Shown: in pieces, positions 35,028 to 46,737 of the stretch
Position numbering within the stretch: position 1 is the stretch's first letter
Layout of the letters: each line of letters opens with the position of its first letter
Assembly (NCBI RefSeq): GCF_019175385.1
Contig: NC_083340.1
Coordinates: forward strand, 19,914,336 to 19,978,335
Length of the DNA stretch: 64,000 nt
Reading direction: 5' to 3'
Origin: Lycium barbarum
Lineage: Eukaryota > Streptophyta > Magnoliopsida > Solanales > Solanaceae
Made by a program: the position numbers and the translations under genes
Notes under the pieces: generated by a model
What the model was told of the DNA's origin: nothing
What the model saw: only the letters and a program-made list of their open reading frames with translations
Database searches by the model: none

Positions 35028-36560
35028 TAAGCAAAGTAGTCTTTCTGTAGATATATATATATCATCTCCATGTCAAACACAACAGCCTTAGCTTGAGGCT
35101 GAGTTTTCATGGTTATTGTTGGAAGTGTGCTTTCATTTACAATACACAAGTCAAGTTGAGCATTATTAAGTTTCTTTTTACAGATGATTTTTTCCTGATT
35201 CAATCGTTTTTGCTTTTTCTTGTAAGAGTCAACTTGAGTACCTTTATAGAAAATAGAAATAAAGTGATCAATTTATCTGCGGAAACTAGCTATAAAAACT
35301 TAGGGAACACCGAGTATATGAAAATATGTATGGCAAAAAGAAAAAACTTAAATCAAGTTTGGCGTAGTCTAAAGGTGAACGAAGACAATTGTTTTTCCAA
35401 GTTTGGTCTTTTTCAAGAATTTGCATCCAGGATCCCTTTTGAGGATTAGTATTTAACTTTTGTCCCTGTTTTAAAAACTGTTACAAAACTAGGTTATGCG
35501 GCAAATGACAGCTTCTATCTCCTAACTGGTAAGTTGAGGACAGTGAGATGAATCATAAGTTAGAAAAAGAAAACAATTTAATTAGAGATATGAACAACTG
35601 AACAACATAGGCAAGTTTTGCCAATTCGATGAGATTTGTGAATAGTTGAACAAGATAAGTAAAATGAAGACGGTACAAAATCTTGCTAGTTCTACAACAC
35701 TTACGAATAATTGAACAGAGGTAAGTCTTGTTCATCTAGCAAGACTTGTGAACAATTTAACAAGATTGGTAGAATGAAGATAGTATAAAGTCTTATCAGA
35801 TTAGTGAAAAAATTGAACAATACAAACCAACAAGCAAAGTGTGAGAACAATTTAAAGACAGGTGTAACGAAGATTGTACTAAAGTCATTCCCCGCCAGCA
35901 TAACTCGTGAACAAGGTAAGTTTTACAAATCCAACATATCTTGTGAACAATTTAAAGATAAATAAAATACACATTGCCCTGCCAGCATTACTTCTTAAGC
36001 GAAATTCAATTCTTAGCGCCAAAGTTACTTTTGCACAAATTTCTTAAACGGGAACAAAAGCTAAATAGTTCTTTTGAATGATCCTATTTGTGCAAATCTT
36101 CCGGATATTTTGACCCATGGACTAATTTAGTTCTTGAGAACCATGGGCTGGGCCCACCTAAGAGGGTCAGGATATGAATTGTTGATTTTGTCTTTTCTTA
36201 AAAATAGTTGATTTACGTCTTTCCGATTTGTTTTTGGTGACGTATTAGCCATTTAGTTAAGAAAATATGAGTTTCCAACAATTTCCTTAATTAAATATTT
36301 ATATTTATGAGAAAACATTGAGCACAAATATCTATCATTTCAGGAGAACTCAAATAAGAGTAAAATTATAAACAATTGAACATATGAAAAAAAAATAAAA
36401 AAATCCATGGCCTAAGTAAAATCAAAATTTGTTATTGATACTTGTCCTATGAGGCCATGTTAATGAGGTAAACAAAATGAAGGATTTTGTAAGGATTAAT
36501 TACACTGTATATCAATTGGGGCAACAATGCTATCAAATTAGGCCCATATTTTACCTTCTT
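35028..36560. other. RopGEF 3' flank and degenerate tandem repeat
   Basis: After the stop codon the sequence is AT-rich. From about 35590 to 35990 it holds diverged units of roughly 100 bp built around GTGAACAATTTAA, AAGATTG and TAAAGTCTT. No coding sequence is recognised. Confidence 0.5.
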
Positions 36561-38600
36561 ACACTATTTGACCCACTTTGCATGTAACTTAAACTTTCTT
36601 TCCTTCTCTAAGCCCAATAATTCTACGGCTGTTGCATCTAAGCTTCAGAGGACTTCACTCCAAAATCTCATTTGCAGTCATCTCCCTAGCCCCGTATCCA
36701 TGTCTTTTTGTGAAGATCTCCACTATCCCAATTGTTTAAAATTTTCCCTGAATCTCATATGCTACTAAAAAAAATCAGAAAACCTCCATTGATGGAGCTC
36801 AAGTTTCTCATATTTGAAATTTGATTGATTAAAAAGAAAACTCCATTGAAGAGCTTAAGCTTTAAGTTTGAGTCGTATCATAGATTTTGAATTTGAAAGT
36901 TAAACTCAGATGTGAAATTTGAGATTATTTTTTAAATAAGTGTTGCTGGGTTTGCTTGGAAACTTGATTGGGTGTTGTTCTAATTGATTGGAAACATCAA
37001 CAAGAGTTCAAAACTTAAATTTGAAGTGATTTGGAGCAGATTTGAGTTAGATTTGAGTTAAATTTCAAAAGAAGTTCAAGGAAGAAGAAGAACATGTGAA
37101 GCTCCATTGATACGATTCATTTGTATAATATTGTATAATAGCGTATAGGCGTGTATAAACACCTTTATACACTATTATACAAGATTGATATATCGTTTAT
37201 ATGTATTTGGTGGAATTCTTCTTCTATAATATATGGGTGTATAAACGTCTCTTATACACTATTATACAAGATTGATACATTGTTTACCGGTATTTAGTGG
37301 ATTTCTCACTTCTTCTTCTTCTTCCTCTCTCCTTCTCACTTTTTTTTTTTAAGTTCCCCTCTCCTTCTGTCACACCGGATCTTTGATGTTTAAACAGTTG
37401 GTTCTGGTGATAGTGTTGGAGTTCGCCGGAGAACGGAAACTCCGGTGATGACTGTATATGGGTGTATATGAGTGTATGTCGATGTATATGGGTGTATACG
37501 CCGGAGAACGGAACTCCGACGATGACTATATATGGGTGTATATGAGTGTATATGGGTGTATAATATTGTATATGTGTGTATATGGATATATGGGTTATAA
37601 TATTGTTTATGGGTGTATTCTACTGTATAATATTGTATATGAGTGTATATGGATGTATATTGATATATGAGTTATAATATTGTCTATGGTTGTATAATAT
37701 TATATATGAATGTATATGGGTGTATAATATTGCATACAAGTGTATATGTGTGTTTATGGATATAAGGGCTATAATATTGTATATGGGTGTATAATATTTG
37801 TTTATAGGTGTATATGAATGTATATGGGTATATGGATAATAAATTTTGTATAATATTGTATATGAGTATATGGATTATAATGTTGTATAATATTGTATAT
37901 GGGTGTGTATGGGCATATGATTATAATACTCTATTAAAAAAAAAAAAAAAAAAAGAGGCAGTGGTGAACTCCAACAAAAAAAAAAAAAAAAAAAAAAAAG
38001 GAGGAGGCAGTGGAGAGAGAGGGGAGAAGAGGGAAGTTTTGGGTTAGAGCTTTGTAATGTAAGTTTTAAGCTATTTTTTTATAATGTAAGTGACTCAATT
38101 GTATATTTATGAAATTTTCCCATTTTGTAATACCACCAATAAAAGATTTACGTTTATATATTGAAATTTTAGATATATATTAAAGCTGAGAAAGTTACAA
38201 GATTTGAATTCTCACAAGCATTTGAGCTAAAATGATGTAAAGACCGTACTAAATCACTTATATATTGAGCTCAAGACCATCATTCTCCAAAACCTCAGAA
38301 GAATTTTCCAAAAAAATTCATACCTCAATTAATAATAATAAAAGTATTTTCATATATGATCAAGAGATTTAAAGATAAACTACTGGTAAACATTTTCGAT
38401 GTTGTATGGAGATCACTTTTCTTTTGCCTTTTCCAAAGGGAGGGCGACGAGGTTTAACTGTACTATTTTGATGCTACTGTGATGATATATGTGTAGTTTT
38501 CTGCATTGTCGAGCTATACATTGTGCATGAGAGAATTCCATGTTTATACAGGTAGCAACATTTCAAAACAATTTAGGATTTCAGCTGAAGTGGCCAAAGA
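36561..38600. repeat. TGTATATGGGTGTATAATAT-rich repeat region
   Basis: From about 37440 to 37930 the + strand is a degenerate minisatellite of TGTATATGGGTGTAT and TATAATATTG words. A short GC-richer piece (CGCCGGAGAACGGAACTCCG) occurs at about 37423 and 37498 as a palindrome-like pair. Two poly-A runs follow. It looks like the interior of an unclassified non-autonomous element; no protein is supported. Confidence 0.55.
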
Positions 38601-41600
38601 TTACTCCTCAAGACAACTGAACCAATTGACAATGGTTGTACATAGGCCCTTAGTGTCATTTAACGAAATAGTCTTAACAACTTGAGCAACAGCGTCTGCT
38701 GGAGTGTATACAGCTCCTACTTTCCATTTTGGTTCCTGATCACGAAAACAAAGATTCACATTGTGTTTCTATGAAAATGAACGAATAATGCAAAGTTCGT
38801 TATGTAAAGGGTTTTCAGTTTCTTAGTGTTACAATGCATGAGCAATTTTCATTTTCTATGTCAGTACGAGTATGATTAATGGAAGTTCCCATTGTCATTA
38901 AGTGGTAAAAATTTCAGCTTGAAAATTAAGCCAAACCATGCACCTAATCGCTAAGGTTGAAGTAGAATCCTCCTTATTTCTGTAGCTGTTTAAACAAATG
39001 AACAAAGCAAATCTTGCAAGAATGTGCAAGTTACCTGTACACATGGTGTGATGTGGTTACCCGTTAATGCGATTTTCTCAACTTTTCCACCATAAGATTC
39101 TACGCGAGGCTTTAATGCCTCTTCAAGCCGATCTGTCTCATCAATTGAGTCAAGGTCAAACTTCACCTGAAATAATAGTTCAAACCCATCAAAACTGACA
39201 TTAACTTCCAATCAAACTATTTTTGCGGATGATAAAACAATAATATGAATACCAGCAGTGTACGCTTGACATTGTATGCATTTTTGAAACACTCAAGATT
39301 TTCAGAGGGTCTTGGCTTGAACTCTGATATCCCTTGAGAAAGCTAAAAGAAGCAACAATTCATTAGAGCAGATAGTTAGACCAAAAAGATAATGTGCTTA
39401 AAGTTCATATAATATGCATCAAGAAAGTGAGATTCAGCAAGGTATATAATATTCGCAAAACAGCAAGAACATGCAAGGGAGACGATTGAAATATCCATCC
39501 AAATTGCTGGCTAGCACATACCTCACCAAATACCGAAGGCAATTGATCGGCAAATTTAGTCAATGAAACAACTGTTTCTGGATCATAGTCAGGGATGACT
39601 GTTCCAGCTGTATCAAGTAACACCCTCAACGCATCTCCTACAAATTATTGACGAGAAGAAATTGATTATAATGATGAAAAAACTTAGCAGAACAGGAGAC
39701 TCCACTGAAAAGGGACAACAAAACAAGTATAACAAAATGCAAGAAACAGGGCGAATATCATCGCAGTGAAATCGACAAATTTCCTGTTCAAAGCCAGCAA
39801 AAAAAAAAAAAAAGAAGCAATGATTAGGTCATATAAAGACAGTGAAGAAGACTCATTGAAGCTCTTGATCAAGCACATGCAAGATTGTTGTTGACCAGAA
39901 TAACTAATAAAATTTCATATGATACATTATACCCTCCATTCCACCCCTTATTTCCAGCATTACAGCATCTGGCAACTCTTATACATCACTTTACCTTTGC
40001 AAAAAGCTAAAACAAAATCATGAAGAAGTGTGCTATTTTAAGAGGGTACGGATCTGAGTGTCTAAAGAAGCTTCTTGCTGATAGCTTGGAACTTACAGGT
40101 ATGTAAATGTCATCAGGGTATGACTTCAACAGAACAACAGCCTTGTTTTTCTTGATCATCTTGATTGTCTTGGCTCTAGTTTCATAAATAATGCTGTTCA
40201 AAATTTTGGCATAAAGATGGTAGAATTAAATGAAGTTTCCTTCTCTATTCTCATTCTCATTCTCATTGAGGTGTTCCAATCAGGCATATAATCTAAAAGG
40301 GTATAGAAAGCTCTTGGGTTCTGCCTAGTGCCCAGTGCTTTATGTTGTGGGTTGAATATTCAGATTCTTTTACATGAAATTAGATCCAAATTTACCAAAC
40401 TCAACACATTAAATTCACTTGTGAATCCAAAATCAGGTTACACGTACTGGAAGGCATTGAGTTATGAAGTAATTCACTCGCTGATTAAAAAAAAAGAGTT
40501 AATGCAGTGTTCCACTTCGGGTATATAAAGACCACCTAAAGGGTTTATAAACGTCTTGGGTTACTTCATTTGGTGCCTTCATATTTTGAGTTGGATGTTT
40601 AAATTCTTCCGCATATATTGATGTGCAAAGTTAACTCCGCCTGTGTGAGCTCGCTCACATTGCCGGTCCCAAGCCCGGATAAAGGAGGAGGGTTGCCGAG
40701 GGTCAATCGGAAACAGCCTCCCTACCCAGGTAGGGGTAAGGCTGCGTACATCTTACCCTCCCCAGACCCCACTATTGTGGGATTACACTGGGTAGTGACC
40801 ATATTGATGTGCAAAGTTATTTAAAACTTCTTATGAAGTTTCTCAGTCATGATAGGTCAATTTTATTGAAAACGTGGCATCTAAGCTTGTGGAGAAACAA
40901 ATTGGACTTGGCCTAAAACCCTCTGCACATACCTGACCTTCACTAGGAGGATATTTTACTTTTGCTTGATCAAAAAGGAGTATATCTGAACATCCAATAG
41001 TCACTTTTAAAGGAAGTAGAACTTGATCCTCGGAAAAAAGTGGAACATCAAAAAAGGTAAAAGTGAGATCTCTTGTAATTTGGCACAAATGGCTCGAAAC
41101 ATATATAATTTTCTAAAACTAACTGGTATATAACACGTGCTTGTCAAATTGCAGGAGAAAAATAGAAAGGAGAAGACAGTAGGAAACACAAGACTGTAGT
41201 AAGCAAAGTAGGAAAGGAGAACTTAAATAATATTCCCATGTCCTAATAAATTTGACCTAATTTCCTTTTTTTGTTCGAAAAAACTTCACCTATTTCTCGA
41301 AATGACAAATTTCCTCCTCAAACAATTTAAACTCATAAGAGATATTGAATCATGTACATCTTTCTACTAAGTATCCACCTCCTCAATAACTCAGACAAAT
41401 TTTATACACTTTGCATCAATCTCAATCAATTTGAACATTTTATTCTCAAGCTCCATAAATATAAATTAGGTAGATGGAGTAGCAGTTGCATGCAAGATTG
41501 CTGCATATGGGAAATAGCAATTGGCATAGCTATAGTTTCTAGGGGGAACAACAAATAATAGATGAAGCAGTTAGATTAATCTACCTGAAGCCGTTTGAGC

Positions 41601-44600
41601 CATTGAATACACTGGAGATACAACAGGCACCATCTGGCCAACAAGAAGACCCAACTGCAATATGGGATCAAAACTTCAAGAAATGATGCATTTGGCAGCA
41701 AAATTTTCTATAGAGAAAATAAAAGCCAGACTAGAAGATTCTAGAAAAAACAGATTGTCGCTAGAATCCGATTGCCTATTCTATTTGCAGATGGCAGCTA
41801 ACCGCGATAAATGCATACACCAAATTCATATTATCAACTTCACCCAAAAGATGGCTCCTCACAAAGGGATAGGTTCTTCCCTAGATTAAATATTTTCTTA
41901 CTAATTTGAGAACTTATTATTATGATTATTGTTATCTATGTATTCTTAAATACTACTATAACTATTGTTAGTACATGGTAAGTTAGAAGAGATGTTTATG
42001 TGTTTGTACAGGTAAGCAACTAGACTACCAATTGATGTTACTAGTTATCCAACATCTGAAGCACTCACAAAGTCCTACTCCTTTCAGAATTTGCTTGTGG
42101 GCCATTGTTTTCAAAGGGCAAAGAATATTCATGCAGAATTACTGCAACGAACCATAAAATAGGAAGAGGGATGTTCAGAAGCATCAAGCTAAAGCTAGCT
42201 TATGCAAATGCCAATTGCCTAAAGAGATGGAAAGATCTTTAGTTGATGAGACTGCATACAAGAAGGTGAACAGGGTTAAGGATTTCTTTAGAAATTTGTT
42301 TTTACCTTGACCTCAAAAGGAACCAGGCATAACTATACCATGAAGATTATGAGATATCATATGTTTGGTGAGGGAGACATAACAGCGGAAATGAAAAGCT
42401 AAATCACTATACACCAGAGACGGAGAAAATGACAAAAATGGTCCCTTATGTTTGAGGGTTAGTTCGAAATAGTCCCTTAAGGCACTGTACGGTTTTGGTC
42501 CTTTTAAGTTTGTCAAAAGTTAACACGTCTAGATGCGTCAAAAATTTAACAATTTATGTTCATTAGATTTGACGGAAATAGTGATAAAACGATTTAACCA
42601 TAAACACCATGAAAGTTCCATCAAATCCTAAAATGTGCAACACAACAGGGGTTCAATACTATAGGAACCAAAGCAGGATAAAGGGAACAAACTAAGAGAA
42701 AAAATCAACTTGGGTACAACATCTCCTCCTCAAGCTATAACGGAGTACATATTGTCCCTTGATAGAAGATGAATCATGAGAAATTAAGTGAAGACAATAT
42801 AGCTGCATAAATTTAGAATGTTGGAGCCACCACATATTATGTAAGAAATGGACAAATAACCTGCTCAAAATATGGCACTGCTTCTGACGCTGGCCTATTG
42901 TTGTATGATATTATAACATTAGCCTGCATGAAAGACATAAAAAAGGACTCAGTAAAGGCATTCATTTCTTTGAACTGTGAGCCAGAGGTGAAACACCAAA
43001 CCTTTGGTATCTTCTCACAAAAATAACTTCCTACGAGCGCTTGAATAAGAGCACCATTACTGCAAAATGCACGGTACCAAAAACAAAAACAAAAAAAGAT
43101 ATCTGAGTCAGGTAATACTCCAATGGATCTCTAGCAATTTAAAGAAAAAAGAGTACACAAAAAAAAAGTTAATGCATCTGAAACAAGTCAGATTAAGCAA
43201 ATCCAATTCAAACTGAGCTCCATCAGACCCACTTATACACACAAAAAGAAGTATGCTGAAGCCTTCAATCGAAAATCTATTTACAAATTACTGAGTAACC
43301 CATTAAAATAAGGTTTTTTTTTCATTTTTGGACCGTCGGCCAAAAATAACTATGGGCACATACAAAACATATACACTGATTATGTATATTATACGTATAT
43401 TTTGTGTATACAATATGTATATTTATACTTAATACACAAAACCTCTACATCTGTTGGCTATGATTCTTTTGAGCGATCCAAAAATGTAATTATCCCTAAA
43501 AATAACAAGCCCATGGTAAAAAATATTAAGAAACACGATAGGAAATAAGAGTAATTCAACAGTAATTACCTGTGGCCAACCGAGTAGAGTGGCAAATCAA
43601 CAATCTCAGCAGCAAAAAGGCCAGCATCAGGCAATCCTGATGCTAAAATTGAGTCGAAACAAGCATGAAATCTCTCAAATACCTGTCTTGCCACTTGGGC
43701 ATGATCAAATGTCACATTGTATGGCACACAAATTATCAGATACCCTTCTCTCGCCAAATTCTCCAGTAAATAACTGTTAACAACAACAACCCAAAAAAAC
43801 CAAAATAAAGAAAAGATTAAACCTTCAGGGTGTGTTTGGTAAGGAGTTCTCCAATTTTCCGATATTTTGTTGGTCAAAATTTTGGGAAAACAAGTTTCTT
43901 AAAAACAAGAAAAACGCAAACAAATTCCATAATTAACATTCTAAGTTCATTGTCTCCTCCCCACTTAGTGTTTTGCCAAATTATATATAAATGCTCTTGA
44001 CGATATTTTTGCTTACTTACCAAACACTAAAAAATAAAGAAGAAACACACTCAATATTTTCCAAGAAAACATTTTCTAGGATTCCTTCATACCAAACACA
44101 CCCTCAATGCGAATTCTACAAAAATCAAGAAAAGATTAAACCTTTAGGGTGTGTTTAGTATGGAATTCTCCATTTTTCCAATATTTTGTTGGTCAAAAGT
44201 TTTGGCAAACATTTTCTCTAGAAAAACAACGAGAAAAATGCAAACAAGTTCCATACGTAACATTCTAAGTTCTTTGTCTCCTGCCCACTGACCACTCCAT
44301 AGTGTTGTGGCTAAATTATATATAAATGCTCTCGATGATATTTTTGCTTATTTACCAAACACAAGAAAATAAAAAAGAAACACACTTAATATTTTCCAAG
44401 AAAACATTTTCTAGGATTCCTTCATACCAAACACACCCTTAACGCCAATTCCACAAGATTCAAGACATAACAACTTATCTAACCTGTAAGAAACTTCAGG
44501 AACAGCTCCAATAAAAGCACCACCCACAAATTTGATTATAGCTTTGGGTTTTTTACCCTTTGGTGGAGGAATTACCAAACAAGAATCCATCCTTTTGTAA

Positions 44601-44842
44601 AACTTGGAAGTATTGTAATTTGTTCTTGTGGGGTTGAAACTTCCTATTCCAACATAGTCATTTGAGAGAGTCATTTTAGGAAACTTAAACAAGTTTGGGT
44701 TCTTGAGATTTTTTCTAGGAGTAAAGGGGTGGAATAAATTTTTATAATTATTTGGAAAAAAGGGGTTTTGTTTGATTTGATTATGAAGATTAGAAGTGAA
44801 AGTAGTAGTGGTAGCCATGTAAGCTGTAGAAGTAGAAGCCAT
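38601..44842 (-). CDS. DUF1350 family protein, probably chloroplast, alpha/beta-hydrolase-like
   Basis: Coding exons on the minus strand: 44842-44484, 43773-43570, 43059-43002, 42923-42861, 41654-41585, 39637-39522, 39342-39253, 39166-39035, 38735-38601. They total 1227 nt (408 aa) with all phases consistent and GT-AG introns. The start is MASTSTAYMATTTTF; the first about 60 residues are Ser/Thr/Asn/Lys-rich, like a plastid transit peptide. Then KAIIKFVGGAFIGAVPEVSY, LAREGYLIICVPYNVTFDHA, VDLPLYSVGHSNGALIQ (GxSxG-type motif, Ser188), NNRPASEAVPYFEQ, LLDTAGTVIPDYD, CFKNAYNVKRTLL, LTGNHITPCVQEPKW, VGAVYTPADAVAQ. These are the signature blocks of DUF1350, a plant and cyanobacterial family of unknown activity. 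Length is normal and no lesion is seen. Introns hold a SINE and Tourist MITEs. Confidence 0.92.
40634..40800 (+). mobile_element. TS-like SINE in DUF1350 intron
   Basis: Contains CGGAAACAGCCTCCCTACCC, GGTAGGGGTAAGG, CTGCGTACATCTTACCCTCC and CCCAGACCCC...GTGGGATTACACTGGGT, characteristic of the Solanaceae TS SINE 3' half. Perfect 19-bp target duplications ATATTGATGTGCAAAGTTA are at 40615-40633 and 40801-40819. It sits in the intron between exons 5 and 6. Confidence 0.85.
43828..44103. mobile_element. Tourist-type MITE, copy A, DUF1350 intron 1
   Basis: Ends GGGTGTGTTTGGTA / complement ACCAAACACACCC, flanked by TCA on both sides. Confidence 0.8.
44147..44438. mobile_element. Tourist-type MITE, copy B, DUF1350 intron 1
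   Basis: Same family and orientation as copy A, 43 bp downstream, flanked by TTA on both sides. Sequence outside the MITEs is also shared (AAAAGATTAAACCTT before each copy; CCAATTCCACAAGATTCAAG-like after each). This suggests a local tandem duplication. Confidence 0.8.
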
Positions 44843-45008
44843 TTATCTCTCTACTGTGAGAGTGAAGCAGCGAGGGGAAATAGTGAGTGGAACAGTTTTA
44901 GCGCTTTAATTTGTGAAGCTATGGAGGCATTTATGTAAACGTGGCATGATTTTAGTGATGTTTTGGAGATTTTTGCTTCTTTTTTCAAGCTATTGTACCA
45001 ATGACTAT

Positions 45009-45259
45009 GAGCCCGTTTGGATTGGCTTATAAGCTGTTTTCATTTTTTTTTTTAGTGTTTGGCTGGCCAGCTTAAAGTAATTTTATATTTAAAATAAGCT
45101 CAAAAAAATAATTGGGCCCATTTGACTTAACTTATCTAAAGCAGCTTATAAGCTGAAAACAGCTTATAAGCCAAAAAAATAAGTTAGACTACCCCAACTT
45201 ATTTTTTTAACTTATAAGCTGCAAACAGCTTATAGGCATAAGCCCATCCAAACAGACTC
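45009..45259. mobile_element. Foldback MITE upstream of DUF1350 gene
   Basis: 251 bp with inverted ends GAGCCCGTTTGGATTGGCTT and complement CATCCAAACAGACTC, and several internal GCTTATAAGCTG palindromes. It lies 167 bp upstream of the DUF1350 start codon, inside its likely promoter. The superfamily was not settled. Confidence 0.75.
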
Positions 45260-46015
45260 TATATTTAAATGTTTTAGAGATTTTTATATTGAAAAGGGGG
45301 AATAAAATAGGAGTACAAAATCCTTCCTTTGAGTAAGTTGGGCCATTTAACTATAGGCGACTCTTAAGTTTTTTTATTGAGTGGAGGTGACTCAATTTTT
45401 AATTATTGAGTGGAGGTGATGTTTTTTGATTAGTGATTAAGAGGTTTTGACCTTGCCCAAAAGTTTTCATTTTGACACTTTGACCCTTAACTTTATTTTT
45501 AACACTTTTCCCTCAAGCTTTATTTTTAACACTTTGACCCAGCCAATTTAAACCCTAAAATACCAAAATGGGTCCAAAAAAAAAGGGCACCAATAGCTGC
45601 ACCCATTTTTGCTCTTTTCCCTCCACTGTTCTTCTTCTCCTTCCTCGATTCGTTCTTCCTCCTCCTTCTTCTTCTTTTTTTCCATCCGCCTGTTCTCATT
45701 CTTTTTCTCCCTCCATTCTTTTTCCTCATCTTCCATTGCTGCTTCCCCTGCTTCTTCTTCATCCATTGCTGTTCCATTTTGAAGAATCTGCTCAATAAAA
45801 GAAAAAACTAAACCACCAGATTTGCAATTTTTTTGGTTGGATTTCGTTAGTGTCTACATGGGCATTACTTCATAAGTATTTCTACTTCCCCTGCTTCTTC
45901 TTCTTCCATTGGTGCGACATTTTGAAGAATGTGCTCAACAAAGAAAAAAACGAAACCAGCAGATTTTGCAATTTTTTGGCTGGGCATTACTTCAGAAGTA
46001 ATTTCCGCTCATTTG

Positions 46016-46728
46016 GTAAGTAAAATATTGTTGTTTTGTTTCAATTATTTATGTGGGTTTTGCTGCTGATTTTCCAACAATTTACAGTAGCAATTGTACT
46101 TGTTGCAACAAGTGCTAAAGCTGCTGTATAAGAGCTTCTAAATTTTTGCAACAACTATCATAGTTTCTGCAGAAGCTGCTGTAGTTTATGCAACAACTAT
46201 TGTAGTTGCTGCCACAATTACAACAAATTATGTAGTTGTTGCAACTTCTATACTAATTGTTATTAACTACGTAGTATGAATAAGTTGCAATAGATTTGTG
46301 AGTTGTTGCAAGTAGTGTACTACCTGTTGCAACAAGTATCTTACTTGTTGTAACAACTCACTGATCCGTTGGATTCAGCTTCAATCCAACAGAACCCAAA
46401 AACTGGACCCAAAAAATTGTAGCTGACTCCAACAGATTAGTTAGTTGCTGCAACAAGTGTATTACCTGTTGCAACAAGTAATATACTTGTTGCAACAACT
46501 CACTAATCTGTTGGACATCTTCAACTGTCTTTGGATTAAACAGAACTCAAAAAACTGAAGCTGACTCCAACAGATTAGTTAGTTGGTGCAACAAGGATAG
46601 TACTTGTTGCAACAGGTAATCCACTTGTTGCAACACCTGATTCATCTGTTCCAACAAGTCATTAAGTTATTGTATTTTGTTACTATACTGTCATGACCTT
46701 TTTAAAAAAAAAAACAAAATCTATTCAG
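46016..46728 (+). repeat. Putative 5' intron of MULE-2 transposase filled with TTGCAACA repeats
   Basis: Starts GTAAGTA after ...CTCATTTG and ends TATTCAG just before the ATG at 46738. The whole stretch consists of variants of ACTTGTTGCAACAAGT, CAACAGATTAGTTAGTTG and CAACAACTCACTAATCTGTT. Intron status is inferred from splice consensus. Confidence 0.65.
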
Positions 46729-46737
46729 GTAGCATTA

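Noticed and set aside
42420..42680. Possible element at AATGGTCCCTTATGTTTGAG in a DUF1350 intron
   Set aside because: It resembles a common plant repeat end, but no paired terminus or target duplication could be found, so it is not listed as an element.
45526..45798. Lys/Glu/Arg-rich minus frames and a Ser/Pro-rich plus frame
   Set aside because: They arise from a pyrimidine-rich tract at the left end of MULE-2; no protein family fits.
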